From NCBI GenBank assembly GCA_963575745.1, contig CAUYUJ010014194.1:77501-102500 (forward strand): a DNA stretch of 25,000 bases, in the 5' to 3' direction. Shown here in pieces: positions 1 through 9,149 of this stretch (the stretch's first letter is position 1; the number at the start of each line of letters is the position of its first letter). The notes under the pieces are model-generated. The model saw only the letters and a list, made by a program, of their open reading frames with translations. It searched no databases and was not told the origin of the DNA. The position numbers were made by a program, and so were the translations under genes. The stretch is from Prorocentrum cordatum. Lineage: Eukaryota; Sar; Dinophyceae; Prorocentrales; Prorocentraceae.

Positions 1-32
<32 letters not shown>
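1..32. repeat. TCG trinucleotide microsatellite, cut by window edge
   Basis: About ten perfect TCG units start at the first base, so the true length is unknown. A shorter GTC tract lies at 7270-7375. Confidence 0.95.
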
Positions 33-304
33 CGTTTCATCTCTTCCTCCTTTTCCCGGGACGACTCTGTGGCAATCCGCTGGCCCCCTTGCGGGGCCAC
101 CAGGCTGCGAGGATGAGGATTGCAGCTCCCTGTTCCAGTTGCAGCTTCCAGTTTCCACTGTTACAGTCCTGCTTTATGCTTCCTTACTGTTAATTGTTGC
201 TGTCCGCGCGAGGGGTGGGAGCCCCAAACAGGTTTTTTTGAACCACACCCTGGGAGGGTTCTCAGAATTCGTGGGTGGGCGTGGGACACGTTTAAATAAG
301 TGTT
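33..304. other. Unrecognised single-copy stretch with a small GC hairpin
   Basis: No open frame or family is recognisable here. A perfect 7-bp inverted repeat lies at 81-99 (TGGCCCC, loop CTTGC, GGGGCCA). It has no T-run after it, so I do not call a terminator. Confidence 0.5.
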
Positions 305-545
305 ATGCACGGCCATGAGACCTCGTAAGTTACGCGATGTTCGCGTCCCAGAAACTAGAATCCCTCATACATTACACGATGTTTGCGTCCCCGAGGCCAA
401 GAGCCCTCGTACATCACCCATATTCGCGTCCCCGGAGGCATAAACCATCATACATTACACAGTGTTCGCGCCACTGAAGCCATAAACAACAGAAAAGTAC
501 GCTAGATTCGCGCCCCCAGGGCCATACATCTTAACGCATTAACAG
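305..545. repeat. 42-bp minisatellite, left array
   Basis: The motif TCGCGTCCCCGAGGCC, or close variants, has its GCGTCC/GCGCC core at 343, 385, 426, 468 and 510, giving a period of 41-42 bp. Between cores there is usually a CATACATTACA-like segment. Units differ from each other by several substitutions, so this is an old array. The same unit resumes at 700-955. Confidence 0.9.
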
Positions 546-555
546 GGAGCCCACA

Positions 556-690
556 GAAAGGACGTACGCGCCCAGCGACGTACATGAACACGGCCCCTCG
601 ATCCGCGAGACTGCCCGCGTGATACGAACATTCGGGCAATGCGTACTCTCGAAACCAGCGTGGATTCATGTACGTGTACGTCCTTCTTTC
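556..690. repeat. Imperfect foldback between the two 42-bp arrays
   Basis: The 5' arm (556-589: GAAAGGACGTAC, a roughly 10-base insertion, then CGTACATGAA) is mirrored by the 3' arm (664-690: TTCATGTACG, then GTACGTCCTT and CTTTC). The loop is about 75 bases and unrecognised. The arms match well apart from the bulge. This could be a MITE-like remnant or a chance rearrangement. No flanking target duplication was seen. Confidence 0.65.
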
Positions 691-699
691 GCTCCTGAA

Positions 700-955
700 T
701 GAAACCGTATTTGCGTCCCCGAGGCCACAGACCCTCGCTAATTACATGATCTTCGCGTCCCCGAGGCCATACACTACCTTCGTACATTACAGAGTACTTG
801 CGCCCCCGAAGCCATAAACCATTGCACATTATACCATGATATTCGCGCCCCCGAGTCCACAAACCCCCGTACATTATGAAATGCTCGCGTCCCCGAGGCC
901 ATAAGCCATAGTAGATTACCTGATCTTCGCGCCACCGAAGCCAGAAGCCATGTGA
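700..955. repeat. 42-bp minisatellite, right array
   Basis: The same family as 305-545, with cores at 713, 755, 800, 845, 887 and 929 (spacings 42-45). Because 42 is a multiple of three, a 176-residue minus-strand frame (539-1069) stays open and reads as 14-residue repeats around WPRGRE. That is expected from the period, and I do not call a gene. Unit structure resembles the B units of the right half (TCGCG-type core, then an ACATTAC/ACATTGT-like segment), but this is a weak similarity. Confidence 0.9.
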
Positions 956-1019
956 AGTCAAGGTTGGCCCTCGCGTGCAGTCTCGACATTGCTTCACGTT
1001 AGCGTCCAGCCTCCCAACA

Positions 1020-1250
1020 CAGCTCTGGCAAGTCCCATGCTCGGGTCGGGCGAAAGGGGGGGATAGCAAAGGGGGGTTTGAGAATCAGCTCACGTAGCTG
1101 ACTTCCCCGGCGCCTCCCGGCGCCGGAGGCGGCCATGTATCGAGGAATGGGCCCCTCGGTGGGGCCGAAACCAGCTGCATGCAGCAAATTTCGTAACCCC
1201 ACCTTTCCCAATCCCCCGCTTTCGTCCGGCCCGACATTCTGAGAGAGGGG
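1020..1250. repeat. GC-rich hairpin module, copy 1
   Basis: Three perfect small inverted repeats lie side by side: CAGCT/AGCTG at 1086-1100, CCGGCGCC/GGCGCCGG around TCCC at 1107-1126, and GGCCCC/GGGGCC at 1150-1166. The segment resembles 3965-4195: both have a G-run followed by a CAGCT or CAGCTGG segment, CGCCTCC or CACCTCC, GGCGCCGG.GGCGGCCA.GT, and a later CCCC..TTCGTCC. On the minus strand both copies read a short MAA.GA..-type peptide, but the frames diverge, so coding is unsupported. Confidence 0.6.
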
Positions 1251-1864
1251 GGCCGGCGGCATGGGGGCGAGAAGCTCTTGCGGATAACTCGGGACTCCCG
1301 CGGCGGTCTGGCCCCCCCTGGAGCGCCCCCTGTCGACGCGCAGCTGCTGGGAGGTCTATAAGCCTACTCCAGATTTCGTTTTAAAAGGGAGGGGGTCACA
1401 ACCCTCCCAGACGAGAAGTTGTAGACCCCCCCAGACCATCCATAAAAGGGCGGCCTTTTGCCTAGACCCCACCGAGCCCTCCAAGACAGCTCGAATCGTA
1501 CCCCCCCCCCCCAAAATGTGACCCCCCCCACTGTATTATGGAATCCGGAGTACCATCCCGTCCCGGCATTCCTGCAGGTCTACCGCCAAGTTCCTGTCAA
1601 ACCCGAACATGCTCTCAGAAACGAAGGCAATGTTGTTAGAACTAAGCCCGAAAAAGACAACCCAAGACAGTCTCAGCCAGAGATGCTCCATCTACGAACA
1701 CGCAGTGCAGACCACAGGAGGCTCTCGCAACCTTCTCTGGAAGGGCCTCAGGCAAGCCAGGACGCCTCGCCCCTGCTTGACAGGGGGGTCGGCGGAATGG
1801 CGTCGGCCTCTCGTGCGCCGCCAGAATTTGACCATATCTACTGCTGCTGGGTCGTGTTGCGAGG
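1251..1864. other. Unrecognised stretch with cytosine runs
   Basis: A C12 run (1501-1512) and a C8 run (around 1522) are the only striking features. A plus-strand frame of 223 residues (1458-2129) runs through this stretch and beyond. It matches no family I know, changes composition along its length, and overlaps the palindrome cluster. I see no convincing gene. Confidence 0.5.
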
Positions 1865-1985
1865 ACTCGGGGAGCGGCGGATATGGATATCTGCCCGCTC
1901 ACGCGGGCGGGCGGATATCCACATCCACTGCTCCTCGGGATTCCAGGGCACTACTCCGAAGCGGTGGATGTGGACATACTCTGGC
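1865..1985. repeat. Cluster of overlapping inverted repeats
   Basis: ATATGGATATCTGCCCGC (1881-1898) is followed after a short TCAC loop by a near-perfect inverted copy ending GGATATCCACAT (1912-1923). The latter also pairs with a third segment, GCGGTGGATGTGGACATAC (1961-1979). The middle arm can therefore form either of two exclusive stem-loops. The function is unknown. Both strands contain short open frames here only because the arms mirror each other. Confidence 0.75.
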
Positions 1986-2146
1986 GGTGGATCTCGAGCA
2001 AAACAAACGCACAAGGCCCCCGCTGCCTGCTCGGTGCCGTACCCTCGCCGCTCCGCCGCCGGCGAGGCCCGCCGCGCGGCAGCCGCGGCGAGGCCCGCGG
2101 TCGCCAGCAGCAGCCCGATGGCCACCTGAACGGCGAAACACAAACG

Positions 2147-2347
2147 GGTCTTACGCGGGATGGCACAGCGACCTTACGCGGCGGAGGAGGAGGCGGAGGA
2201 GGAGGAGGAGGAGGAGGAGGAGGAGGAGGAGGAGGAGGAGGAGGAGAAGGAGGAGGAGGAGGAGGAGAGAGAGAGAGAGAGGAACAAACATGAGCAACGA
2301 GAAGAAAGGGGTCTTACGCGAGATGTCATAGCGACCTTACACGGCGG
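2147..2347. repeat. GGA microsatellite bracketed by 37-bp direct repeats
   Basis: The segment GGGTCTTACGCG.GATG.CA.AGCGACCTTAC.CGGCGG occurs at 2147-2183 and again at 2310-2346 with only a few differences. Between them lies a GGA tract (about 2181-2262), then GA repeats to 2282, then a short linker. Further TTACGCG motifs continue to about 2426. The frames encoding poly-Gly, poly-Arg or poly-Glu across this tract are artefacts of the repeat. Confidence 0.85.
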
Positions 2348-3334
2348 CTTACGCGGACCGCCGGCGCGGCACGCTGCGCTGGAGACGAGGGCGCTCACGC
2401 GCGACCTTACGCGGGCAGCTTACGCGCGAATGTCGGCGCAAGTGGACCCATGTTTTTCCGTCGCCGACCTGAACGACGAGTAGGAACCGGCAGGGCAGGA
2501 TTTTCGGGGCCCAAAAACACGTGCGGTGACGGATAAGGAAGGCACGCGCCAAGCAGCAGCGACAGGCAGGGGATGCGTTACGACGTTTGGGGGGCATGTT
2601 TCCTGATCACGAAAAGATCGCACGTGTCATATGTCCGTGGGCTGACTCTGGTCGGGGTCCTGGCCGCGCCCTAGCCTTGCCCCAGAGTGGCCACGGCCAG
2701 CAAGAAATGGTAACGACCCACCGCCATCCTCCTTGGCTCCCCTGCCCAGACATGCGACGTCCTGATTGTTTCAATGCGGAGTCCTTGGAAGTCCCGACCC
2801 TTTCACGGGGACCAGCTTCTCATCCCGAGCCGTTGTTTGGACAGTCCCGAGGCCCAGCGAGGGCTCCCAGGGGCCAAGAAAGGCCAAACACCTCCCGTCC
2901 TGATTTCTGTTGTGCGACGCGATCCTGTTTGGGTACCCTGGGTTCCTTCGTAAGCGTGGGGAGGTACGGGGGTCAACCTCGCCTCGTCGTCGCGCCGCGA
3001 CGGGGGTCGGATCGCCTTAGGCGCGCGGTGGCTGCCCGCGACGGGGGTCGATGAGGGTTGTCGGCGGGGGTGACGCCCCCCCCCCCCCCGACGCTTACTC
3101 GGAAACTCGGAGTACCCTTGCCCCCTCGCGCAGCCCTCACGCTTCCCCGGGCACTGGGCGACCGCGCAGCGACCTCTCGGGAGCCCCAACACGACCGCAC
3201 CGCGCGGCCTGGCACTGCGCGATTTCTTGTCTCTTCTGCCCGCGAGGAGCCCCCCCCGACGCCCCGGGGCGCCCTCGGAGAGAACGGCCCGAGCTCCAAA
3301 ATCCAGACCCCCTCGGGGTGTGGAAACGTCGGCC
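2348..3334. other. GC-rich stretch with no recognisable gene
   Basis: Scattered CTTACGCG-like motifs continue from the preceding repeat up to about 2430. A plus-strand frame of 155 residues (2587-3054) is compositionally complex but resembles no family I recognise and has no supporting signal. A C12 run sits at about 3078-3089. Nothing else was seen. Confidence 0.5.
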
Positions 3335-3648
3335 TCATCTCCTCCTCCTCCTCCTCCTCCTTCTCCTCTTCCTCCTCCTTCTCTTATTCCTTATCCTCCT
3401 CCTCTCCTCCTCCTCCTCCTCCAGCTCCTCCTCCCCCTCCTCTTCCCCCTCCTCCTCCTCCTCCTCCTCCTCCTCCTCCTCTTCCTCCTTCTCCTCCTCC
3501 TCGTTTTCTGATTCCTTATCCTCCTCCTCCTCCTCTTCTTCCTCCTCCTCCTCCTCGTTCCTCCTCCTCCACTCTCCTCCTCCTCCTCTTCCTTCCTCCT
3601 CCTCTCCTCCTCCTCCTCCTCCTCTCCTCCTCTCCTCCCCCTCCGACT
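3335..3648. repeat. Long imperfect TCC/TCT polypyrimidine tract
   Basis: About 310 bases of almost pure pyrimidine with TCC as the main unit, broken by CTT and single A or G bases. A sub-block TTCTSWTTCCTTATCCTCCTCC recurs near 3381 and 3508. Mirror-symmetric polypyrimidine of this length can form triplex (H-DNA) in principle. The long open frames across it are low-complexity artefacts. Confidence 0.95.
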
Positions 3649-3964
3649 CCACCTCTTCCCGTGGCTCCGGCTCCTGCTCTGGCTCCCAACCCCGCTCGGA
3701 AACCCTCCCCCTGTCCTGTCGACACCTCTTTTTCCGCAGCCCTTCCCGGCCCCCCACTCGGGACGCACGACACAGGGGGGGGGGGGGCCCTGGCTCCCAG
3801 TCCTGCTCGGACCTCTCCCTCCCTCCCTGCCCCGACTCGTCGATGCTGTGTCTCCCCATTCTGATCCTGCGCTTTCCCTGGTCCTTATCCTCTCCACCTT
3901 TGTCGTCGTCCGCCTCCCCCTCCCTGGCCTTTTTTACTTTTTGAGTCGTGCCGCCGTTCCCCCA
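3649..3964. other. Pyrimidine-rich stretch with an internal imperfect duplication
   Basis: The pattern CTGGCTCCCA..CC.GCTCGGA followed by C/T-rich sequence and GTCGA or GTCGATG appears at about 3678-3723 and 3789-3845, roughly 110-120 bases apart. A G11 run occurs near 3776-3787. No gene is recognised. Confidence 0.5.
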
Positions 3965-4195
3965 ACCGCGCATGCCCGCGCCAGGGGCGGATTGGACAGG
4001 GGGCGGGGCGACAAGGGGGCTCAGCAGAGGGGTGGCCAGCTGGTTGCCCCCGCACCTCCGGGCGCCGGGGGCGGCCACGTGAGGAGGCAGACGTCTGGCG
4101 ACGGGACAGAAGACATGCCACAGATGTCGCGCCCCCCGTTGCCCTACCGCCCCCCCCCTTCGTCCAACTCGATCTGCTCACAGAGACGGACGGCC
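3965..4195. repeat. GC-rich hairpin module, copy 2
   Basis: Diverged copy of the 1020-1250 module, about 2.95 kb downstream in the same orientation. It has GCCCCCG/CGGGGGC arms at about 4046-4071 and the shared GGCGCCGGGGGCGGCCACGT block (about 4061-4080). Nearest-neighbour sequence is not shared, so the copied unit is probably about 200 bases. Confidence 0.55.
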
Positions 4196-4636
4196 ACAGC
4201 GCAGGACGCGGAGGCCATGAACAGCTCGCACCTGCATGCGGATCCACCGCTTCCCGAGGTCCTCGGAGATCGGCTCCCCGCGCACCAGAAGCCCTGAGCC
4301 CAAAAACCTCGCCACCTCTTTTGGAACGCCGATGTGTACTTCCGCCGCCTTCCGCCGGCGGAGGCGCCCTTGTTGTACCTCCTTCGCCTTCCGCCGGCCT
4401 TCCGCTGCCTTCCGCCGAGGGAGACATGGAAATGCCTTCGGTTCTCGAAGGCCAAACCCTCTCTTGACTGCCTCATGTCTCATTTCCCGCCTCTACCCAC
4501 GGAAACGGACGGCGACAACTACGATGGCGATCCCCTGTCGAAGGCCCTCCACGCGAGCCACCACTAGGCTGGCCACGCCCGCCGCGCGCGGCGCAGGCAG
4601 CACTGCCGCCGCCTCTCCAGCACCAGCGGCCTGGCA
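4196..4636. other. Unrecognised stretch with short CCTTCCGCCG repeats
   Basis: CCTTCCGCCG or close variants occur about four times in 4345-4425, one within the palindrome CCGCCGGCGG. No gene is recognised. The frames passing through the stretch change identity at the flanking microsatellite. Confidence 0.5.
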
Positions 4637-4707
4637 GTCCTCCTCCTCTTCCTCATCCTCTTCCTCCTCCTCCTTTTCCTCCTCCTCATCCTCTTCTTCC
4701 TCCTCCC

Positions 4708-4797
<90 letters not shown>

Positions 4798-5045
4798 TAG
4801 CACCACCATGACCACCATCACCAGCATCATCATCACCAACATCTTCACCACCACCACCACCTAAATCATCATCACCATCATCGCGATCACCGCCATCACC
4901 ATCATCATCGCACTCATCATCGCCACAAACACAGGATATGTCAATCATCATCGCTATGTTCAACTGCACCATCGTCATCATCAACATGGCCAGCATCACC
5001 ATCATCATCAACACCAGCACAACCATAATCGTCACCGTCATCGCG
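4637..5045. repeat. TCC tract passing into a pure ATC tract, then imperfect CAT/CAC repeats
   Basis: TCC/TCT repeats (4637-4707) are followed by about 30 uninterrupted ATC units (4708-4798) and then a decayed CAT/CAC/ATC region to about 5045. The very pure central run suggests a young expansion, while the right flank looks old. Poly-Asp, poly-Met and poly-Ser frames here are artefacts. Confidence 0.95.
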
Positions 5046-5215
5046 AAGTTCCCTCTGGACTCCAGGCCTGCAATGCCTGGGACAGATGATGTTTGTTTTC
5101 TTTCGCTCGCAGGTGCTGCGGCACGTGGCGGGGTGCAGCAACACTCGCCGCAGAGCACTGCGTTGGTGGTGCACAGCGATGTGGTCGCTCCCCACCTTTG
5201 CCCACGTAGACCTTG
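5046..5215 (+). repeat. Duplicated 160-bp module M, copy 1
   Basis: Shares TGCCTGGGACAG (5072-5083) and the core GGTGCTGCGGCACG.GGCGGGG, then TGCAGCAACACTCGCCGCAG (5112-5153), with 6335-6500. The core can form TGCTGC/GCAGCA (5114-5140) or an overlapping GGCG/CGCC stem. Each copy abuts a CAT-rich tract, on its left side here. On the plus strand both copies read VLRH.AGCSNTRR and on the minus strand both read CGECCCTPPRAAAP. That reflects high identity rather than shown coding. Confidence 0.75.
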
Positions 5216-5559
5216 ATTGCTACTTGAGCTTGATGCCCACGCGACCGCAAACCATTGTCCTCCTGCGCTCGGCCCACTTGTTTCGGCAACGGCGGCGCAG
5301 TGGTTCCCGTCCACCTACATCTCCTCGTCGGGTCCAGGTGTCCTTCGCGCGCTGGCGGCATCGGCGCCAGGCACTCATGGATTCGTCTTATCCATCTGAT
5401 GGCATTGAACTGCCATCTTTTGTCCGCGAATCTAACCTGGGAGATCGTAGTAGGTGGAGAAACCACCTCTGCCGTGGCAGCGTCGCACACCTGCCTCGTG
5501 GTCTTCTTCTGCTAGAAAGTGGTCTTCGACTTCAGGTTCTCAATCGCGGCGGCTTCTGC
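5216..5559. other. Unrecognised complex stretch between module M and a minisatellite
   Basis: No internal repeat is obvious. A 200-residue plus-strand frame (5086-5688) spans module M, this stretch and the start of the 15-bp array. It resembles no known family, so I do not call it a gene. Confidence 0.4.
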
Positions 5560-6285
5560 TCGTGGTGCTGGCGGCCCCGTACAGGAATCGGCTCCCGCTG
5601 GCGGTTACCGCTTGCGGCGGCTCCCTCTGACAACTGCTACTGGCGATTCCTACCTGCGGCGGCTCCCACGCAGGCTGTTCCCGCTTGAGGCTTCCGCTGG
5701 CGGCGGCCCTAACGCATGCGGCGTCTACGCAGGCGGCCCTGGCTGGCCCTCCAACTGGCAGCGGTGCGCAGGGGCTCCTGCGCACGCGGTTCCCACAGGA
5801 GGCTCCCACTCGTGGCGGCTCCCACCCGAAATGCTTCCTCGACAGGCGGTTCCGACTGGCCGCGGCTCCTACGCAAGCGGTTCCCACTGGCGGATCCCAC
5901 TGGCCATCCCGCTGGCGGCGTCTCTTACGTTGGCTGCTTCTGCTGGCCCTGCCACTGGCGGCGGTTCCTACGCACGCGGTTCCCACGGGCGGTTCGTACC
6001 CAGGAGGCTCCTACGAAGGCGGTTCCGACTGGCGGCGGCCCCTACGTTGGCGGCTCTCACTAACCCTGCTGCCACTAGCGGCGGTTCCTACGCAAGCGAC
6101 ACCTACTGTCCCACGGGCAATTCCAGCCGGCAGCGGCTCCGAAGTGGCGGCTCCTATGCAGGCGGTTCCTGCGCAGGCGGCTCCTTCGCGGCGGTTCCCA
6201 CGGGCCGACTGGCGGCGTTCATGCGTGGTGGTTCCCACGCAGGTGTCTCCCACGTGCGGCGGCCCAGGCGCAATCGGAATTCCCA
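5560..6285. repeat. Degenerate 15-bp minisatellite (GGCGGYTCCYACGCA)
   Basis: Units such as GGCGGCTCCTATGCA and GGCGGTTCCTGCGCA follow one another at 15 bases (clear at 6151-6195), with 12- and 18-base variants elsewhere. Frames across it show GGSYA-, RRFP- and AVPT-type repeats in different phases, with shifts between phases. This argues against one selected protein. The array sits between the two copies of module M. Confidence 0.85.
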
Positions 6286-6334
6286 CCTTTGGAGAATGGC
6301 GCCCATGAGCCATTATCGCGTAGGTTTCTTTGGG

Positions 6335-6500
6335 CCTGTATTGCCTGGGACAGCATGCTCCTGTCTCAGTCGAAGGTGCTGCGGCACGCGGCGGGGTGCA
6401 GCAACACTCGCCGCAGTGCGCCACGAGGTCCATGCTGGTGTTGCGCACAAGTGTGGGCGGCACCCGCCTGTGCCAACGAAGACGTTGGTTATCTTTCTGG
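6335..6500 (+). repeat. Duplicated 160-bp module M, copy 2
   Basis: Second copy of the 5046-5215 module in the same orientation: TGCCTGGGACAG at about 6340-6351, the hairpin core at 6375-6416 with TGCTGC (6377-6382) and GCAGCA (6398-6403), and GCGGCG/CGCCGC nearby. It runs directly into a CAT-rich tract on its right, the mirror of copy 1. Positions 6286-6334 are unrecognised. Confidence 0.75.
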
Positions 6501-6509
6501 CACCCTGCG

Positions 6510-7268
6510 ACCATACATAATCAGCATCATCATCAGCATCATCAGCATCAGCATCATCACCACAATCACCATCAGTAGCAGCAGCATAATCACCATCACA
6601 ATCAGCATCACCATCATCATCTTTCACCACCATCAACAGCATCATCGTCATCATCACCACCACAAGCCCCATCAGCATCAACATCATCATCATCAGCAGC
6701 AGTATCAGCATCACCATCATCACCATAATCAGCATCATCGACATCATCGGCATCGTCATCATCACCCTCGTGCTCATCATAATCAGCATCATCACCATCA
6801 CCACCACCACAACAACAGACCATCATACTTCTCATTCTCATGAGTACGACTATCATGATTACACACATCATCACGACCACCGTTGCCATCACCATCATTA
6901 TCATCATCATCACCAGCAGCATCATCAGCATCATCATCATCAACAACATCAGCATCAACATCATCAACAACACGACAACCACCACCGTCACCATCGTAAT
7001 CGACGTCAGCATCGAAGTCCGCCTCCCACCGCCTCAGCATCAGCATCATCAGCGTCGTCATCATCATCATCGTCATAAGCATCGTCGTCATCATCTTCAG
7101 CATCATCAGCATCAGCATAAGCATCATCATCGCAATCATCATCATAATCTTACTCATCATCATAATCATCACCAGCATCACCATCATCATCACCACGACC
7201 ACCACCACCATTATCATCAACGAACGCATCAAACATCAGCATCAGCATCAGTATTAACATTATAATGA
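6510..7268. repeat. Long imperfect CAT/CAC/CAG repeat region
   Basis: About 750 bases of CATCAC, CATCAG, CAACAT and AATCAT units with few long pure runs, so it is an old, decayed array. His-rich plus frames and Met/Val- or Asp-rich minus frames are expected from the unit and are not called. Confidence 0.95.
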
Positions 7269-7307
7269 TCATCGTCATCGTCGCCGCCGCCGCCGTAGTC
7301 GTCGTTG

Positions 7308-7342
<35 letters not shown>

Positions 7343-7375
7343 TTCGTCGTCGTCATCTTCGTCATCGTCACCCTT
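7269..7375. repeat. GTC/GCC trinucleotide microsatellite
   Basis: Contains GTCGCCGCC and GTCGTT variants followed by about a dozen GTC units (7311-7345), then GTCATC and TTCGTC variants. It directly continues the CAT region, so one trinucleotide unit appears to have drifted into another. Confidence 0.9.
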
Positions 7376-7530
7376 CTGGTTCTGCGTTTCTGAAGTATGT
7401 TTGTTTGATCCCTGGCTTCGCGATCGCCTCCGTCCATTGGAGGGCATGCTTAAGCTGGTTCTTTAACAGAAACCGCAAATTCAACTGGGAAGCAACAGTC
7501 TCTGCATCATAGGGTGTCTCCGAGGGCTCA
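7376..7530. other. Short unrecognised stretch
   Basis: No repeat, RNA gene or plausible exon is recognised. Confidence 0.4.
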
Positions 7531-7930
7531 CTGTGGGGCCCTCTTGGAGCCATCTTGGAGGCGGCTTGGGCGAGCATGGGGCCTCTTCGGCTGTCTTGGA
7601 GGAGCACTCTTGGGAGCCTTTTGGGCCGTCTTGGGATCATCTTGGAGGCTTCTTCGGCCGTCTGGGGCTCTCGGCAACTGGAAAAGATAATCACCGCAAC
7701 ACCCTTCAAACACCCCTAGGATAAAACATGCTGCTCGCCTTGTGGAGGCCTCCTGAGGATCCCTTGAGAACTCTCTTGGGCCTATGTTAGGCCGTCTTAG
7801 ACCAGTTCGAGGCCATCTCCGGGCCGCCTGGGCGATCTTTGTGCCACCCGGGGACCTTCTGAGGCCGTCTGATGCTGTGTGCGGTTTTCTTGGGCCTTTT
7901 TGACGCCCTCTCAGGGCCATCTTGAAGCCC
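7531..7930 (-). repeat. Degenerate 21-bp array K, reversed copy
   Basis: Read on the minus strand, units such as CCTCCAAGATGATCCCAAGAC and GGCCCAAAAGGCTCCCAAGAG (21 bases each) follow one another, then decay. It matches the plus-strand array at 10701-11035, so the two form a widely spaced inverted pair. Open frames on both strands reflect the scarcity of stops in the unit. Confidence 0.75.
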
Positions 7931-8066
7931 TTGGGGGAGGAGGATAAGGCAGGCAGGCCAACGCTGCGGACAGATGTCTGGGCCTACCTCAGGCCAGGGA
8001 GGTGATGCCGTGGCCTCAGCCAACTGGCCTGAAGCCCACCTGGCCTGAAAATGAAGAGGGAGGGTA
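7931..8066. other. Short unrecognised stretch with GGCCTCAG/GGCCTGA motifs
   Basis: Contains CTCAGGCC, GGCCTCAGCC and two GGCCTGAA motifs within about 70 bases. Otherwise featureless. Confidence 0.35.
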
Positions 8067-8230
8067 GAGAGGGAGGAGGAGGAGGAGGAGGAGGAGGAGG
8101 AGGAGGAGGAGGAGGAGGAGGAGGAGGAGGAGGAGGAGGAGGAGGAGGATAGAGGAGGAGGATCAGGGGAGAGAGGAGGGAAGAGGCAAGGGAAGAAGAG
8201 GAGGAGGAGGAGGAAGAGAGGGATGAGGAA
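8067..8230. repeat. GGA microsatellite
   Basis: A nearly pure run of more than 25 GGA units (about 8072-8150) is followed by decayed purine-rich repeats to about 8230. Pro-rich and Ser-rich minus frames are artefacts. Confidence 0.95.
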
Positions 8231-8710
8231 GACGGGTCACTGCGTCGGAGGTCTCGTGGCACCGGCCTGAAACAAGCATAACTCGGAGGACTCGTGGGTT
8301 TTTTTTGTTGCCAAGGCGCCCAGGACGGCCCGCGGGAGGCGCGCAAGATGGCGCCGAACAACAATCAGGAAAGCGCAAGTGAGGCCCACAAGCCCCAAAA
8401 AGACCGTGCCCGAATCATACGGAAAACACGAAGTTAATCTGAGAACCAACGACTACTGCATCCTGGCGGGCTCCTTCCCTCCTGTTAGGAGCCGTCTCAG
8501 AGGCGTCTTGATGGCCCTTTTTTCCGACGGGACACGGGCGACGCGGAACAACTCTCCACTCGCACAGGAGCCAAGCGGAGCATTAAACTGGTCTGCAGCG
8601 TCTGGGCGCCAAGCAGCAACGAGCACCTCCGCCTGCGTCTGCACGTCTGCGCAAGACACGATTCGACTCAGACCGAAGCGGGTCTCGCGCGCTTCCCGAT
8701 CATGCCAATG
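8231..8710. other. Complex stretch without a recognised gene
   Basis: Two partly overlapping frames (8379-8723 on plus; 8453-8977 on minus) pass through. Neither resembles a known family, and the minus frame owes its length to the neighbouring GGA tract. No repeat family was recognised. Confidence 0.4.
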
Positions 8711-8930
8711 CGGAAGAGGATGAGGAGGACAAGGAGGAGGAGGAGGAGGAGGAGGAGGAGGGAGGAGGAGGAGGAGGAGAGGAGGAAGGAGGAGGCGGAG
8801 GAGGGGGAGGGGGAGGGATGAGCAGGAGGAGGAGGAGGCGGAGGAGAAGAGGGAGGACGAGGAGGAGGAGGAGGAGAGGAGGAGGAGGAGGAGGAGGAGG
8901 AGGAGGAAAAGGGGGAGGGGGAGGAGGCAA
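8711..8930. repeat. GGA microsatellite with GGGGGA and GGC variants
   Basis: Purine-only over almost 220 bases. Substitution is mainly A to G or insertion of a C, typical of an ageing GGA array. Confidence 0.95.
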
Positions 8931-9149
8931 GCTAGGTGCGCTCGCGTCATATCTGACATCCTACCCCTCCCTCCCATCCCTTTACCATGGCGCAGATCCC
9001 CTCTCTACTCGCACAGTCGGATGTCGAGCAGGGCAATGATCCCGAAAGGGTACGCGATGCATTGATTGTAGAGCACGGCATGGCATGGCGTAGAAGAGCA
9101 CCGCAAAGCGCAGTATCAACGGAGCATTGCATTGCATGCCGTGGCATGG
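8931..9149. other. Stretch with clustered GCATGGC and GCATT motifs
   Basis: GGCATGGCATGGCG (9078-9091) is followed about 50 bases on by GCATTGCATTGCATGCCGTG and GGCATGGCAC (about 9124-9153). These are short direct and inverted repeats. No gene is recognised. Confidence 0.45.

Noticed and set aside
81-99. Rho-independent terminator
   Set aside because: The hairpin has no following T-run and there is no gene upstream.
3051-3944. Open frames of nearly 300 residues across the TCC tract
   Set aside because: Ser, Pro and Leu runs come from the trinucleotide repeat. All phases are open and no domain is visible.
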